Of a stretch of 64,000 nucleotides of DNA, positions 1-9,603 are shown piece by piece (position 1 is the stretch's first letter; the number at the start of each line of letters is the position of its first letter). Position numbers and translations under genes: made by a program. Source of the stretch: Lumbricus rubellus. Taxonomy: Eukaryota > Annelida > Clitellata > Crassiclitellata > Lumbricidae. The stretch spans positions 34,583,139 through 34,647,138 of the forward strand of contig OX243823.1 of assembly GCA_945859605.1 (NCBI GenBank). Reading direction: 5' to 3'. Under the pieces are notes generated by a model. It was not told where the DNA came from. It worked only from the letters and a program-made list of their open reading frames with translations, and did not search any database.

Positions 1-2304
1 CTATTACAACAGAAGATAGAACAGGAAGAACTGCGGAGAATCGAAGATCAAGATCGACTGAAGAAGAAAGACGAAGAGGATCGTAAGAGCCGGGAAGTAT
101 CAGAACAGATTAGGCTCAAAGAAAGTGAGACAATGGTGTCCAAGATTAAGAAGATAGGTGACGCAATGAAGCATGTGTTACCGAAGATGCCGTATGATAT
201 GATGGAAGTACCCTTATATTTTGAGACAGTGGAAAATGCATTCAATAGCTTTGCTGTAGAAAAACAATACTGGGTGAAATTGTTATTACCACTGATGACT
301 TCGAGAGCGCGAACTGTATTGAACCGCGTATCTTTTGATGATCTAGACAAGTATGATGTCGTCAAAGAGCATTTATTGAAAGAATTCAAGCTAACTGCTC
401 GTGAGTACAGATCAAGATTTGCGGATGCCAAGAAAACTGTGGAGGAAACGTATACGATGTTTACGGCAAGATTGAAGAATCTGTTGAATTATTATGTCAG
501 AAGTAGACGAGTGGGCAAAGACTACGAGAAGCTGTTCGATTTGTTAGTGGCGGATAAGCTGAAAGAATGTTTACCACCAGGTCCACTACAGTTTGTCTTA
601 GCGAAAGAGGGTACAGAATGTTTAGAAGCCAGTAACGTTGCAGACCTCGCAGACATACATGTAAACAATCGAATTGGTGTAATGTTTCAAGAAAAGCCGA
701 AATATGAAACATGGGGCAGTGGTCCAAAGCAAACCAAGTGGAACAGCAATGACAAAGAAACGGGAAGCCAAGCCAAAAGTAATGATGTCAAGAAAGATAA
801 TTTCGCTGGAAAGCAGTGGTGGCAAGATAAAGAACAGTCAACGTGGGACAGACAAGCCTACAATCGAACTCCACCGAGGGGACGCCCAACAGAAGGCAAT
901 GCAACATACAATCCGTACAGCAAGTGGGAAAACAGTGAGCAAAGAGGTTTTGTAAAGAAACGTTGCCACAACTGTCAGTCAGATCGGCATTTGTTAAAAC
1001 ACTGCCAAGCACCAGGAGCGACAAATCTGAGAAACAACTTTAGTAGGAGTGCAGAGAATTTGAGAGTAAACCAGATCCAAGTTATAAATGCACCTCCTGG
1101 TTGGGAAGAACAAGACAACCGAGAAACAGAAGTGAAGTCGGTGATGAAATGTACACCACGGTTTATAATACAAAATAAAGATGATGGTTCACTTATAAAG
1201 AAGATTGCATTGCAGCATGTGACGGTAGAAGTACGTGGGAAGGATAACAGTGGTCGTCCTGTACAAATTCAAGCATTGGTTGATTCTGGGACAGAGATAC
1301 CCGTGATCAATGAAGAACTACTGAAAGGAGCGATAGTAGAAGAGATTGGCAGAGTACATTTGCAATGTATGGTTGGAGAACCTATTCCAGCTAAGTTGGT
1401 GAAGATTGATGTGAGAATGAGTGGTCAGACAGTAGGAGAAGATCTGAAGTACAGGAGAATAAGCATTGCGCCATATACAACGTTAGTGTGTGCCAGCATT
1501 CCTGCAGAACTGTGTAGAGAAAACAAGGAAAGGTTCCTGCTACATCCGGAGATAATTGCAGAACTGAAAGAGAGTCCACCAGTCAGTGTATTGCAAGGAG
1601 AACTACAAGCGAATGTGACTACAAGAGCAAGGAGTCGGAGAGCAGGAGTCGAAGACGAAGAAGAGGAACAGCTAAATGAAAGTCAGCTAGACGAAGACAC
1701 TGAAAGCGCAGATGAAAAGGAAAAAGAAGGAACAACATCCGAGAACAATGAGAATGAAGAAGAGATGGCTGCATGTGAACGAAATGATAGTGAAGATTCG
1801 GAGAGCGATATGGAAATTGGCGAGAGTATGCGAGAATTGTTTATGGAGGATACGAATGATGAAAGACAGTTGGAGGATGCAAAGAAATTGGAGAAGCAAA
1901 AACAGCATGCCAGTCATTATAACAAGAAGGCAAAATATAAAGAATTCGAACATGGAGAAAGCGTCGACGTACTACATCTAACGTCAACCAACAGCTTGAT
2001 CTCACGATGGCATGGTCCATATACTGTTCTACAAAGAAGATCCAAATATTCATATCTCGTGGACATGGAGGAACATGGTCGACGAATCGTTTATGCCAAC
2101 CGAATGAGAAAGTTCATCACAAAAACATTATCGTGTGGTCTTATCGCGGAAGAGGACGACGAATCCGGACCAGTGATAGAAATATCGCTGAAAGACGATT
2201 ATTCAGAGACGAAACAGAAATCATTTCAAGTGGATGATAAACCAATGAGCGCTTCATCGATCGTAGTATCTAAACAAGTGCTGTATGCAATGGGCCTTAT
2301 GTAG
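1..2304 (+). CDS. Gag-protease polyprotein with integrase C-terminal remnant (5' partial)
   Basis: The frame is open from base 1, so the Met at 133 is internal and the true start lies upstream. Order: charged coiled coil; Gag core (about 150-700); zinc knuckle with Cys/His pattern CHNCQSDRHLLKHC (about 975-1015); aspartic protease active site ALVDSGTEIPVI (about 1273-1308); acidic linker rich in Glu (1640-1860); then a basic module ending in WHGPYTVLQRRSKYSYLVD (about 2010-2066), which resembles the GPY/F module that closes many Ty3/gypsy integrases. The integrase zinc finger and DDE core are absent between linker and module. Gag packages RNA and the protease would process the polyprotein. 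No stop or frameshift in 768 codons. Family assignment is firm; activity is not shown. Confidence 0.88.
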   Translation, partial: LLQQKIEQEELRRIEDQDRLKKKDEEDRKSREVSEQIRLKESETMVSKIKKIGDAMKHVLPKMPYDMMEVPLYFETVENAFNSFAVEKQYWVKLLLPLMTSRARTVLNRVSFDDLDKYDVVKEHLLKEFKLTAREYRSRFADAKKTVEETYTMFTARLKNLLNYYVRSRRVGKDYEKLFDLLVADKLKECLPPGPLQFVLAKEGTECLEASNVADLADIHVNNRIGVMFQEKPKYETWGSGPKQTKWNSNDKETGSQAKSNDVKKDNFAGKQWWQDKEQSTWDRQAYNRTPPRGRPTEGNATYNPYSKWENSEQRGFVKKRCHNCQSDRHLLKHCQAPGATNLRNNFSRSAENLRVNQIQVINAPPGWEEQDNRETEVKSVMKCTPRFIIQNKDDGSLIKKIALQHVTVEVRGKDNSGRPVQIQALVDSGTEIPVINEELLKGAIVEEIGRVHLQCMVGEPIPAKLVKIDVRMSGQTVGEDLKYRRISIAPYTTLVCASIPAELCRENKERFLLHPEIIAELKESPPVSVLQGELQANVTTRARSRRAGVEDEEEEQLNESQLDEDTESADEKEKEGTTSENNENEEEMAACERNDSEDSESDMEIGESMRELFMEDTNDERQLEDAKKLEKQKQHASHYNKKAKYKEFEHGESVDVLHLTSTNSLISRWHGPYTVLQRRSKYSYLVDMEEHGRRIVYANRMRKFITKTLSCGLIAEEDDESGPVIEISLKDDYSETKQKSFQVDDKPMSASSIVVSKQVLYAMGLM

Positions 2305-2802
2305 ATGACATTGCAGTACATTTTCATAATTATCGCAATCATTTGAATGGACATTCTTTTAAGACATTTAGAATTGTTTTTGAAACAGACCAGATTGCAT
2401 AATGTGATTTTATATATGTTTGAGGTTGGTAAACCATTTGATTTATATTGTGTTAACAGAGATTTTATTGTGGGAGCGGTATTGTCACAGGTGGACAGTG
2501 AAGGGATAGAACGTCCCGTTTCATTTATCAGTCAGAAACTGACAGATACCCAGAGGAGATGGGCGACGATTGAGAAGGAAGCCTATGCAATCATATGGGC
2601 TTTAAACAAATTGAAAGAACCAATAATAATTTCTAAGATTAATGTGTTTACAGATCACAATCCTTTAGTTTATTTGACTGAATCAATGTCGAAATCTGCT
2701 AAGTTAGTCAGATGGTCTTTATCATTACAAAATTTTGACATTCTGTTGAACTATAAGAAAGGAAAGCTGAATGTAGTAGCTGACTGTTTATCCAGATTGT
2801 AG
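2284..2802 (+). pseudogene. RT remnant (from YVDD) and RNase H of Gmr1 copy A
   Basis: Just past the preceding stop, another frame reads YVDDI, the catalytic box of reverse transcriptase, followed by a short degenerate RT tail. From 2410 to 2802 a frame encodes a Ty3/gypsy RNase H: VGAVLSQ, FISQKLTDTQRRW, EKEAYAIIWAL and FTDHNPLVYL are visible, ending ADCLSRL just before the polypurine tract. The first catalytic Asp is lost (this copy reads LYCVNRD where copy B reads MYCDSSD). The RT fingers and palm upstream of YVDD are missing. Copy B has the same junction. Non-functional here. Confidence 0.85.
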
Positions 2803-2890
2803 TGTAAGATATTTTATGATGCATTTAGTGTAAGAATTGTTGGTATTGTATAATTAATGGACGTTCGCTAATTTTTAAAGATAATTAGCT

Positions 2891-2916
2891 CTCTTTAAAA
2901 GAAAGGAAAGAGGTAA
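2891..2916 (+). other. Polypurine tract of Gmr1 copy A
   Basis: A purine run (AAAAGAAAGGAAAGAGG core) lies immediately 5' of the LTR start at 2917. It is conserved in copy B (5600-5622, minus). It would prime plus-strand DNA synthesis. Confidence 0.8.
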
Positions 2917-3425
2917 TGTAAGCGTATTTTATGTAGGCCTAGTACAGCGGCCGGTCGGTCGCGTGTACGCCAGCGACGAATCGGGCCAAAGTGCACAGGT
3001 GTGTTGAGGCGCGAGTTTTGAGACAACTGTCTGGCCGAGTGTCTGAACGACTGTCTGGAAGACGGCGGATAGAGAGAAGGAATGAGCGTCTGAGGAATGA
3101 GTCACGAGTTTAGGCTGTGATAACTGTAGTAGTTGCTGTTTAGTTGTAGTAGAGAAGAGTCGTTGTTGCTATGATAATGCAAGGATAGACATTATCGTGT
3201 TGTTTGCTGCTGTTACGTTTTATGTTGAAGTTGATGATAATATACTTTGGAAAACCTATCATCGTTGTCGTTGAAGTAGAATAAGGAATTACTGTAGAAC
3301 TTTACCTAGACAGTAGATTCGAATCAGTTAAATCAGTAGGGGTAGGTTTAGGCCACTGAGAAAATATAGAAGCTACCGAAGAGACTGGTGAGGTCAACGC
3401 TCGGATATAGAAGGAGTGGGTGACA
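2917..3425 (+). repeat. 3' LTR of Gmr1 copy A
   Basis: Starts TGTAAGCG and ends TGACA. It is alignable along its length with the reverse complement of the copy B LTRs (5083-5599 and 9991-10497), with visible divergence, so copies A and B are different lineages of one family. Contains TAGGCCTA at 2934-2941. Confidence 0.85.
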
Positions 3426-3900
3426 ATAATTATTAACCATTTCGTCTAATATATCAATATATCTTCTAGTTGAATTGGCTGTAAAGTACTTAAACATTTT
3501 ATCTTTCATCGTCCTATTCCATCTCTCGATCACGGACGATTTTTCCTCGTTTTCAGTAGAATACAACTCGATCAAATTCTTAAAGTCTTTATTATAAAAT
3601 TCTTTTCCTTTATCGACCCATAATTTTGTAGGCTTTCGGCCGCTCTCTAATATTTTCAAGAAACCACTAACCGTAGATTTTCCACTCTTATCTTTCAATG
3701 TCACGATCCAACCGTACTTGGAAAAAACATCTATAACGGTTAATAGATATTTCACATCATCGTTCTTTTTAGCGAAGGCTTGCATATCGATTAAATCCGC
3801 CGCCCAAATATGATCTATCCCGCCAACACGGACACGTCTCTTCCTAAAATTTCTCACTACTGGTTTATGTAATTCATTCGCTAACTGATTAGTCCATTTC
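3426..3900 (-). pseudogene. Polinton RVE integrase, 3' end displaced by Gmr1 copy A
   Basis: Retroviral-type integrase core. First Asp in IWAADLIDM, second in LWVDKGKEF, catalytic Glu in ENEEKSSVIERWNRTM, all in normal spacing. The C-terminal part is cut at 3426 by the LTR of copy A, so coding past that point reads into LTR sequence. No independent Met or N-terminal zinc finger is visible; the frame stays open back to about 3900, where it overlaps the end of the PLA2 reading frame in a different frame. The two may have been one fused reading frame separated by a small indel in an A-rich stretch. Integrase inserts the element into host DNA. Confidence 0.88.
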
Positions 3901-4440
3901 AGGTCCTGCGGTAATTTTAGGCTTTTTTAGACCTAACCCGAAACTCGCTTTAGTGGATAAAATAGGTTTAACGATCGCCCTCTCTATTCGTTCCCGCAGG
4001 CTTGGATTAAGAATATTATTTAATTGGTTTACCATATGCCTATCAGCAACATTCCTAGAAGCGGTATCAGTATGTTGGTCGTATACTAGATCGTGAATAT
4101 AGGCAGCGCTATCGACCCTGTTTATAGGTTTACTCCAATCTTTAGGTGTCCCGTCAGGATTCAGTCTTAAATCTAGCCTAGTACCTGGGCCGCTAAACTG
4201 ATGGCCTGGCAAATGTAACTCGCCCGGGAATTTAGCCCAAGGTAACTTAATGTTACTAGTGGCAGCGTTCAGTGAACTAACTAGATCCCCACCTTGCACA
4301 ACAGCGGGCGCCTTCACGAATTGAGTTTTTGTTTTCCCGCATACGACGCAAACACCTCTAAGCATCGATCTCCCATTATTAGCCACGGCGTTCTGCACAT
4401 CTCTCGTTTCGGTCTGTTTTTTACATTTTACGCAATACAT
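3889..4440 (-). CDS. Zinc-ribbon plus phospholipase A2-like protein
   Basis: 183 residues. The N-terminus is a CxxC...CxxC zinc ribbon (YCVKCKK at residues 2-8, CVVCGKT at 31-37), similar to DUF5679. A parvovirus-type PLA2 domain follows: Ca-binding loop GPGTRLDL and catalytic HDLVYD, with supporting Asp/Asn residues after it. In parvoviruses this domain lets virions breach endosomal membranes; related domains occur in Polintons and adintoviruses. The tail is basic. It is divergent from the ATPase gene across a 27-bp gap and overlaps the integrase frame downstream. Family recognition is from motifs; a membrane-entry role is inferred. Confidence 0.85.
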   Translation of the reverse strand: MYCVKCKKQTETRDVQNAVANNGRSMLRGVCVVCGKTKTQFVKAPAVVQGGDLVSSLNAATSNIKLPWAKFPGELHLPGHQFSGPGTRLDLRLNPDGTPKDWSKPINRVDSAAYIHDLVYDQHTDTASRNVADRHMVNQLNNILNPSLRERIERAIVKPILSTKASFGLGLKKPKITAGPEMD

Positions 4441-4467
4441 TTCGTTTTTAATATAGATATATTTAAA
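4441..4467. promoter_or_regulatory. 27-bp bidirectional start region between PLA2 and ATPase genes
   Basis: Only 27 bp separate the divergent start codons (4440 minus, 4468 plus). The spacer is AT-rich, reading ATATATTTAAAATG into the ATPase gene. The same A-rich start context recurs at other Polinton genes, so promoter function is inferred from recurrence. Confidence 0.5.
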
Positions 4468-5082
4468 ATGAAGATTAAAGATCTGAGTTGGGGCACAGCG
4501 CTTTCGAATAGATTTAATAATCCGCTGTTACCCAAAAGCATACGTGGTTTGATAGTTGGGAAATCGGCGTGTGGAAAAACTACGCTTCTTCTTAATCTTT
4601 TACTTAGGCCAGACTGTTTTTATTACGATAACTTACAAGTATTCGGCACATCTCTGTTTCAACCGGAATATCGCATTATTAAAAGGGCATACGAAGAAAA
4701 ATTACCGAAAGAAGCGATCGTTTGGTTGTTCGAGCACCGAGACGAAATTGTGGATCTAAATGCGTCACCAGACCTTGTTATGGAAGAAATAGCTAAAGAA
4801 TTAAATCTCAAATCCGATATAAATACCAAATTCTTTGAGAGCGCCGAAGATGTGCCAGACCCGAGAGATTTGAGCGCCGAAAAGAAGAACCTGATGATTT
4901 TTGACGATCTACAATTGGAAAAACAAAACAAATGCGAAACGTATTATAATCGGGGAAGACATAGTAATGTAGATTGCTTTTACCTCGCCCAGAATTATTT
5001 CAAATTACCGCGCCAAACAATCAGAGAAAATGCGAACTTTATTTGCCTGTTTAAGCAAGACCTGAAAAATTGTAATCATATC
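4468..5082 (+). pseudogene. Polinton packaging ATPase (FtsK/HerA type), first part
   Basis: Start chosen at the ATG in TTTAAAATGAAG, matching other Polinton gene starts; the upstream open frame belongs to the divergent gene. Walker A GKSACGKT lies at about residues 29-36, Walker B-like LMIFDDL around 145. The ATPase would pump DNA into the capsid. Exactly 205 codons precede the LTR of Gmr1 copy B, which cuts the gene at 5082; the rest is at 20974-21147 in the same frame. No other lesion is seen in this part. Confidence 0.92.
5078..5082. repeat. 5-bp target duplication of Gmr1 copy B (left)
   Basis: ATATC directly before the LTR; an identical ATATC at 20969-20973 follows the last base of the far LTR. 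Five base pairs is the usual Ty3/gypsy duplication length. Confidence 0.9.
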
Positions 5083-5599
5083 TGTCAACGCCCTTTTCCC
5101 TGCGTTGACCTCCAGTCTCCTCGGTAGCTTTATAATCGTTCTTCAGCCTAAGGCCTATCCCTAAGGACTTAACTGACTTCAATAATCTACTGTCTAGGTA
5201 AAGTTCTACAGTAATTCCTTGTTCCCCCTCGACAACAACAACGATAGTTTTCAAAGTATATTATAATCAACTCCAACGTAAAGATGAAAACAGCAGCAAC
5301 AACCACGATAATGTCTATCCTTGCATTATCACCGCAACAACAACTCTTCTCTGCAACTCTAGTCAACTTCTACAACTATAACTACTACTACTACACTCAT
5401 CACAGTCTCTCTCACCACTCTTCCTTTTAAGCACTCCCTCCTTCTCACTATCTTTCATTCGTACGCGCAACCCTCGTCTAGACAGTCGTCTCAAATCGCG
5501 CGCCTAAAACGCAGCTGTGCTCTCTGGCCCGTTCGTCGCTGGCGTACACACAATCAACCGGCCGCTGTACTAGGCCTATATTAAAATTATACGCTTACA
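5083..5599 (-). repeat. 3' LTR of Gmr1 copy B
   Basis: 517 bp, TG...CA ends (minus-strand start TGTAAGCG at 5599, end TTGACA at 5083). Nearly identical to 9991-10497. Contains TAGGCCTA at 5571-5578, which reads TATGCCTA in the partner LTR. Confidence 0.92.
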
Positions 5600-5622
5600 T
5601 TACCTCTTTCCTTTCTTTTAAA
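5600..5622 (-). other. Polypurine tract of Gmr1 copy B
   Basis: On the minus strand AAAAGAAAGGAAAGAGGTAA abuts the LTR start; same sequence and position as in copy A. Confidence 0.8.
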
Positions 5623-5712
5623 GAGAGCTAATTATCTTTAAAAATTAGCGAACGTCCATTAATTACACAATACTAACAATTCTTACACTAATGCATCATA
5701 AAATATCTTACA

Positions 5713-6072
5713 CTACAATCTAGATAAACAGTCAGCTACTACATTCAGCTTTCCTTTCTTGTAGTTCAATAGAATGTCAAAATTTTGTAATGATAATGAC
5801 CATCTGACTAACTTAGCAGATTTCGACATTGATTCAGTCAAATAAACTAAAGGATTGTGATCAGTGAACACATTGATCTTCGAGCCAATAATAATTTCTT
5901 TCAACTTGTTTAAAGCCCATATGATTGCATAGGCTTCCTTCTCAATCGTCGCCCATCTCCTCTGTGTATCTGTCAGTTTCTGACTGATAAATAAAACAGG
6001 ACGTTCTATCCCTTCATTGTCCACCTGTGACAACACGGCTCCCACGGCAAAATCACTGCTATCACAATACAA
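5713..6072 (-). CDS. RNase H domain of Gmr1 copy B
   Basis: A 119-residue frame covering a nearly complete Ty3/gypsy RNase H: MYCDSSDFAVGAVLSQ carries the first catalytic Asp, EKEAYAIIWAL the Glu, FTDHNPLVYL the next Asp, ending ADCLSRL. The first Asp is kept here, unlike copy A. It is cut off upstream from the RT remnant by an interstitial telomere tract, so no continuous polyprotein reaches it. Normally it would degrade the RNA of the RNA/DNA hybrid. Confidence 0.85.
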   Translation of the reverse strand: MYCDSSDFAVGAVLSQVDNEGIERPVLFISQKLTDTQRRWATIEKEAYAIIWALNKLKEIIIGSKINVFTDHNPLVYLTESMSKSAKLVRWSLSLQNFDILLNYKKGKLNVVADCLSRL

Positions 6073-6110
6073 ATTAAATGGTTAACCAACCTCAAACATA
6101 TATAAAATCA

Positions 6111-6163
6111 GGGTTAGGGTTAGGGTTAGGGTTAGGGTTAGGGTTAGGGTTAGGGTTAGGGTT
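6111..6163 (+). repeat. Interstitial telomeric repeat (TTAGGG)n inside Gmr1 copy B
   Basis: About 8.8 perfect TTAGGG units (53 bp). Copy A has no such tract at the matching place (near 2400). It joins directly to an 80-bp duplicated segment at 6164. The structure fits repair of a double-strand break. Confidence 0.97.
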
Positions 6164-6243
6164 CTGAATAATCGTCTTTCAGCGGTATTTCTACCACTGA
6201 GCCGAATTCGTCGTCTTCTTCCACGATAAGACCACATGATAAT
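6164..6243. repeat. 80-bp templated filler copied from 6431-6510
   Basis: 6164-6243 and 6431-6510 are identical over 80 bp in the same orientation; sequence diverges abruptly on both sides. Copy A has only one copy of this segment (near 2128-2207). The filler lies between the telomere tract and the interrupted RT remnant. Confidence 0.95.
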
Positions 6244-6290
6244 CTGATCTGTTTCAAAAACAATTCTAAATGTCTTAAATGAATGTCCAT

Positions 6291-6730
6291 TCAAATGATT
6301 AGGACAATAATATCAAAATGTACTTCAATGTCATCTACATACGGCTCATGATACAGCACTTGTTTAGACATTTTGATCGCTAAATCGCTAATTTGTTCAT
6401 CATCCACTTGAAGTGATTTCTGTTTCGTCTCTGAATAATCGTCTTTCAGCGGTATTTCTACCACTGAGCCGAATTCGTCGTCTTCTTCCACGATAAGACC
6501 ACATGATAATGTTCTTGTGATGAACTTTCTCATTTTGTTGGCATGAACAATTCGTCGACCATTTTCATTCATGTCCACGAGATATGAATATTTGGATCTT
6601 CTTTGTAGGACAGTACATGGACCATGCCATCGTGAGATCAATTTGTTGGTTGACGTTGGATGTAGTACGTCGACGTTTTCTCCAAGTTCGAATTCTTTAT
6701 ATTTTGCTTTCTTCTTATATTGGCCGGCTT
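6291..6730 (-). pseudogene. Integrase C-terminal module and RT remnant of Gmr1 copy B
   Basis: Minus-strand frame with ISRWHGPCTVLQRRSKYSYL (GPY/F-like module) followed by an Asp/Glu-rich stretch and YVDDI, the RT catalytic box, after which the frame ends. Upstream, a stop near 6730 separates it from the protease frame, whereas copy A is open through the same segment. The joins to protease upstream and to YVDD downstream are the same as in copy A. Not functional as integrase or RT. Confidence 0.8.
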
Positions 6731-7524
6731 ACTGTTTTTGCTTCTCCAATTTCTTTGCGTCTTTCATCATTCGTATTCTCCGTAAACAATTCTCTCATGC
6801 TCGTACCAATTTCCACATCGCTCCCCGAATCTTCACTATCATTTCGTTCACATGCAGCCATCTCTTCTTCATTTTCATTGTTCTCGGATGTTATTCCTTC
6901 TTCTTCTTGAATTTTGTGTTCATCTTCGCTTTCAGTGTCATCGTCTAGCAAACTTTCATTTAGCTGTTCCTCTTCTTCGTCTTCGACTTCTGTTCTTTGA
7001 CTCTGTGCTCTGGTAGTCACGTTCGCTTGTAGTTCTCCTTGCAATACACTCACTGGTGGAATCTCTTTCAATTCTGCAATTATCTCCGGATGTAGCAGGA
7101 ACCTTTCTTTATTTTCTTTACACAGTTCTGCTGGAATGCTGGCACACACCAACGTTGAATATGGCGCAATATTTATTTTCCTGTCCTTCAGATCTTCTCC
7201 TACTGTCTGTCCACTCATCCTCACATCAATCTTCACTAACTTAGCTGGAATAGGCTCTCCAACCATACATTGCAAATGTACTCTGCCAATTTCTTCTACT
7301 ATCGCTCCTTTCAGTAGTTCCTCGTTGATTACTGGTATCTCTGTCCCAGTGTCAATCAACGCGTTGACTTGCACAGGATGTCCACTGTTATTGTTTCCAC
7401 GTATTTCTACCGTCACATGCTGCAATGCAATCTTCTTTATAAGTGAACAATCATCTTTACTTTGTATTATAAACCGTGGTGTACATTTCATCACTGACTT
7501 CACTTCTGTTTCTCGGTTGTAGGC
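6715..7524 (-). pseudogene. Aspartic protease and linker of Gmr1 copy B
   Basis: Retropepsin-like domain with active site ALIDTGTEIPVI and flap region as in copy A, followed by the Glu-rich linker. Separated from Gag by a TAG stop at 7520-7522 (minus-strand reading) created by a TAGGCCTA octamer (7520-7527) that copy A lacks. In copy A Gag and protease are one frame. Otherwise intact to 6715. Confidence 0.85.
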
Positions 7525-9603
7525 CTATTGTTCTTCCCAACCAGGAGGTGCATTTATCACTTGGATCTGGTTTACTCTCAGATTCTCTGCACTCCTACTA
7601 AAGTTATTCCTCAGATTTGTCGCTCCTGGTGCTTGACAATTTTTTATCAAATGTTGATCTGACTGACAGTTGTGGCAACGTTTCTTAACGAAACCTCTTT
7701 GCTCATTGTTCTCCCACTTGCGGTACGGAGAGTACGATGCATTGCCTTCTTTTGGGTTGCCCAATGGTGGAGTTCGATTGTAGGCTTGTCTGTCCCACGT
7801 TGACTGTTTTTTTTTATCTTGCCACCACTGCTTTCCAGAGAAATTATCTTTCTTGACATCATTACTTTTGGCTTGGCTTCCAGTTTCTTGGTTATTGCTG
7901 TTCCACTTGGTTTGCTTTGGACCACTGCCCCATGTCTCATATTTCGGCTTTTCTTGAAACATTACACCAATTCGATTGTTCACATGTATGTCTGCGAGGT
8001 CTGCAACGTTACTGGCTTCTAAACATTCTGTACCCTCTTTCGCTAAGACAAACTGTAGTGGACCTGGTGGTAAACATTCTTTAAGCTTATCCGCCACTAG
8101 CAAATCAAATAGCTTCTCGTAGTCTTTGCCCACTCGTCTACTTCTGACATAATAATTCAGCAGATTCTTCAATCTTGCCGTAAACATCGTATACGTTTCC
8201 TCCACAGTTTTCTTGGCATCTGCAAATCTTGATTTGTACTCACGAGCCGTCAACTTGAATTCTTTCAATAAATGCTCTTTCACCACATCGTACTTGTCTA
8301 TATCATCCAAAGCTACACGGTTCAATACAGTACGCGCTCTCGGTGTCATAAGTGGCAATAACAATTTCACCCAATATTGTTGTTCCACAGCAAAACTATT
8401 GAATGCATTTTCCACTGTCTCAAAATATAATGGCACTTCCATCATATCATACGGCATCTTGGGTAACACATGTTTCATTGCATCACCAATCTTCTTGATC
8501 TTTGACACCATTGTCTCACTTTCTCTGAGCCTATTTTGTTCTGATTCCTCACGACGTCTTCTATCGTCTTCGTCTCTCTTCTTCAGTCGACTCTGATCTT
8601 CTATCCTACGCAGTTCTTCTTGTTCTATCTTCTGCTGCAATAATTCTAACTGCTTTCTGCGTTCCTCCTTTTCGATAGTCATTTCTTGGAGTTGAGCTTC
8701 CTTAATAGCGAGTTTCTTTTGTTCTAATTGTATATGTTCTTCCCTTTCTCTTTCCGTTTTTTCCAAATTATCTTTCTCGCGTTGAAATTCTTCCTGTCGA
8801 ATCTCTTCGGCTCTTTCCAATTCTAGCAAACGCATCCTTTCCTTTTCTTCCTCGCGAGACCTTTTCTCTTCAATCTGTTGTCTCCGTATTTCTTCATCGC
8901 TTTTCCTTGCTTTTTCATATTCTATCATCAACTCCATCCTTCTTCGTTCTGATTCGTCACGATCTATTCTCATTTGTTCTAATTGTATCTGGAACTGCTG
9001 CCTCTGCATATCTATCTCTTGTTGTCGCAATTCTTTCTCTTCTTGTTTACGCTCTTTCTCCTCTTGTCTGCGCTGCTCTTCTTTCTCTTTCTCCTCTTGT
9101 TTACGCTCTTTCTCCTCTTGTCTGCGCTGCTCTTCTTTCTCTTTCTCCTCTTGTCTGCGCTGCTCTTCTTTCTCTTTCTCCTCTTGTCTACGCTGCTCTT
9201 CTTTCTCTTTCTCCTCTTGTTTACGCTCTTTCTCCTCTTGTCTGCGCTGCTCTTCTTTCTCTTTCTCCTCTTGTCTACGCTGCTCTTCTTTCTCTTTCTC
9301 CTCTTGTTCACGCTCTTTCTCTTCCTGTCTACGTTGTTCCTCTTTCATCATCATGAATTGCAGCAATGCCTCCATAGACATCGGTGCCTGTGGCTTCTCA
9401 ATTGGCTTTCATTCAGCTCCACCAACCGCACCTTCTTCTTCCGCGTCTTTCGCCCAAACCTCCGCCAAAGTTCTCATCAAACTTTCCCTCGACATCTGTC
9501 CGACTTCTTCTGCGTCTAGACCTGCTTCAATTAATAATTTCACTATTCTCTCTGACGCCATCTTTTTAATAGCTGCTTGCTTTTGCTCTGTGAGTTTCTC
9601 CAT
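7525..9603 (-). pseudogene. Gag of Gmr1 copy B
   Basis: Start at 9603 (MEKLTEQKQ), reading in frame down to about 7525. One in-frame TGA (9409-9411) interrupts after 64 residues; the frame resumes at once and is open for 618 codons. Long coiled coil of EEKEKEEQRRQ-type repeats (9010-9340), then a Gag core close to copy A, then zinc knuckle CHNCQSDQHLIKNC, where the His/Cys pattern is kept. Gag forms the particle and binds RNA. Because the LTRs are nearly identical, the stop may already have been present in the RNA that was copied. Confidence 0.88.
9010..9345 (-). repeat. Coding minisatellite in Gag coiled coil
   Basis: Tandem 24-36 bp units encoding EEKEKEEQRRQ and EEKERKQ variants. Repeats keep the reading frame and lengthen a charged helix. 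Confidence 0.9.

Larger units (their letters stand above)
1..3425 (+). mobile_element. Gmr1-like Ty3/gypsy retrotransposon, copy A (5' end outside window)
   Basis: Internal region and 3' LTR of an LTR retrotransposon inserted in the Polinton integrase gene. Visible order is coiled-coil Gag, CCHC knuckle, aspartic protease, a C-terminal integrase GPY/F-like module, an RT remnant beginning at YVDD, RNase H, polypurine tract and LTR. Integrase material upstream of RT/RNase H is the Ty1/copia-like order described for Gmr1-type Ty3/gypsy elements of deuterostomes. The integrase core and most of RT are missing. The LTR ends in TGACA at 3425 and Polinton sequence resumes at 3426; the 5-bp duplication is probably ATAAT (3426-3430), but its partner lies outside the window. 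Confidence 0.9.

Noticed and set aside
8907..9519. Plus-strand Leu/Phe-rich ORFs that look like membrane proteins
   Set aside because: Antisense of the charged coiled-coil repeats of Gag.
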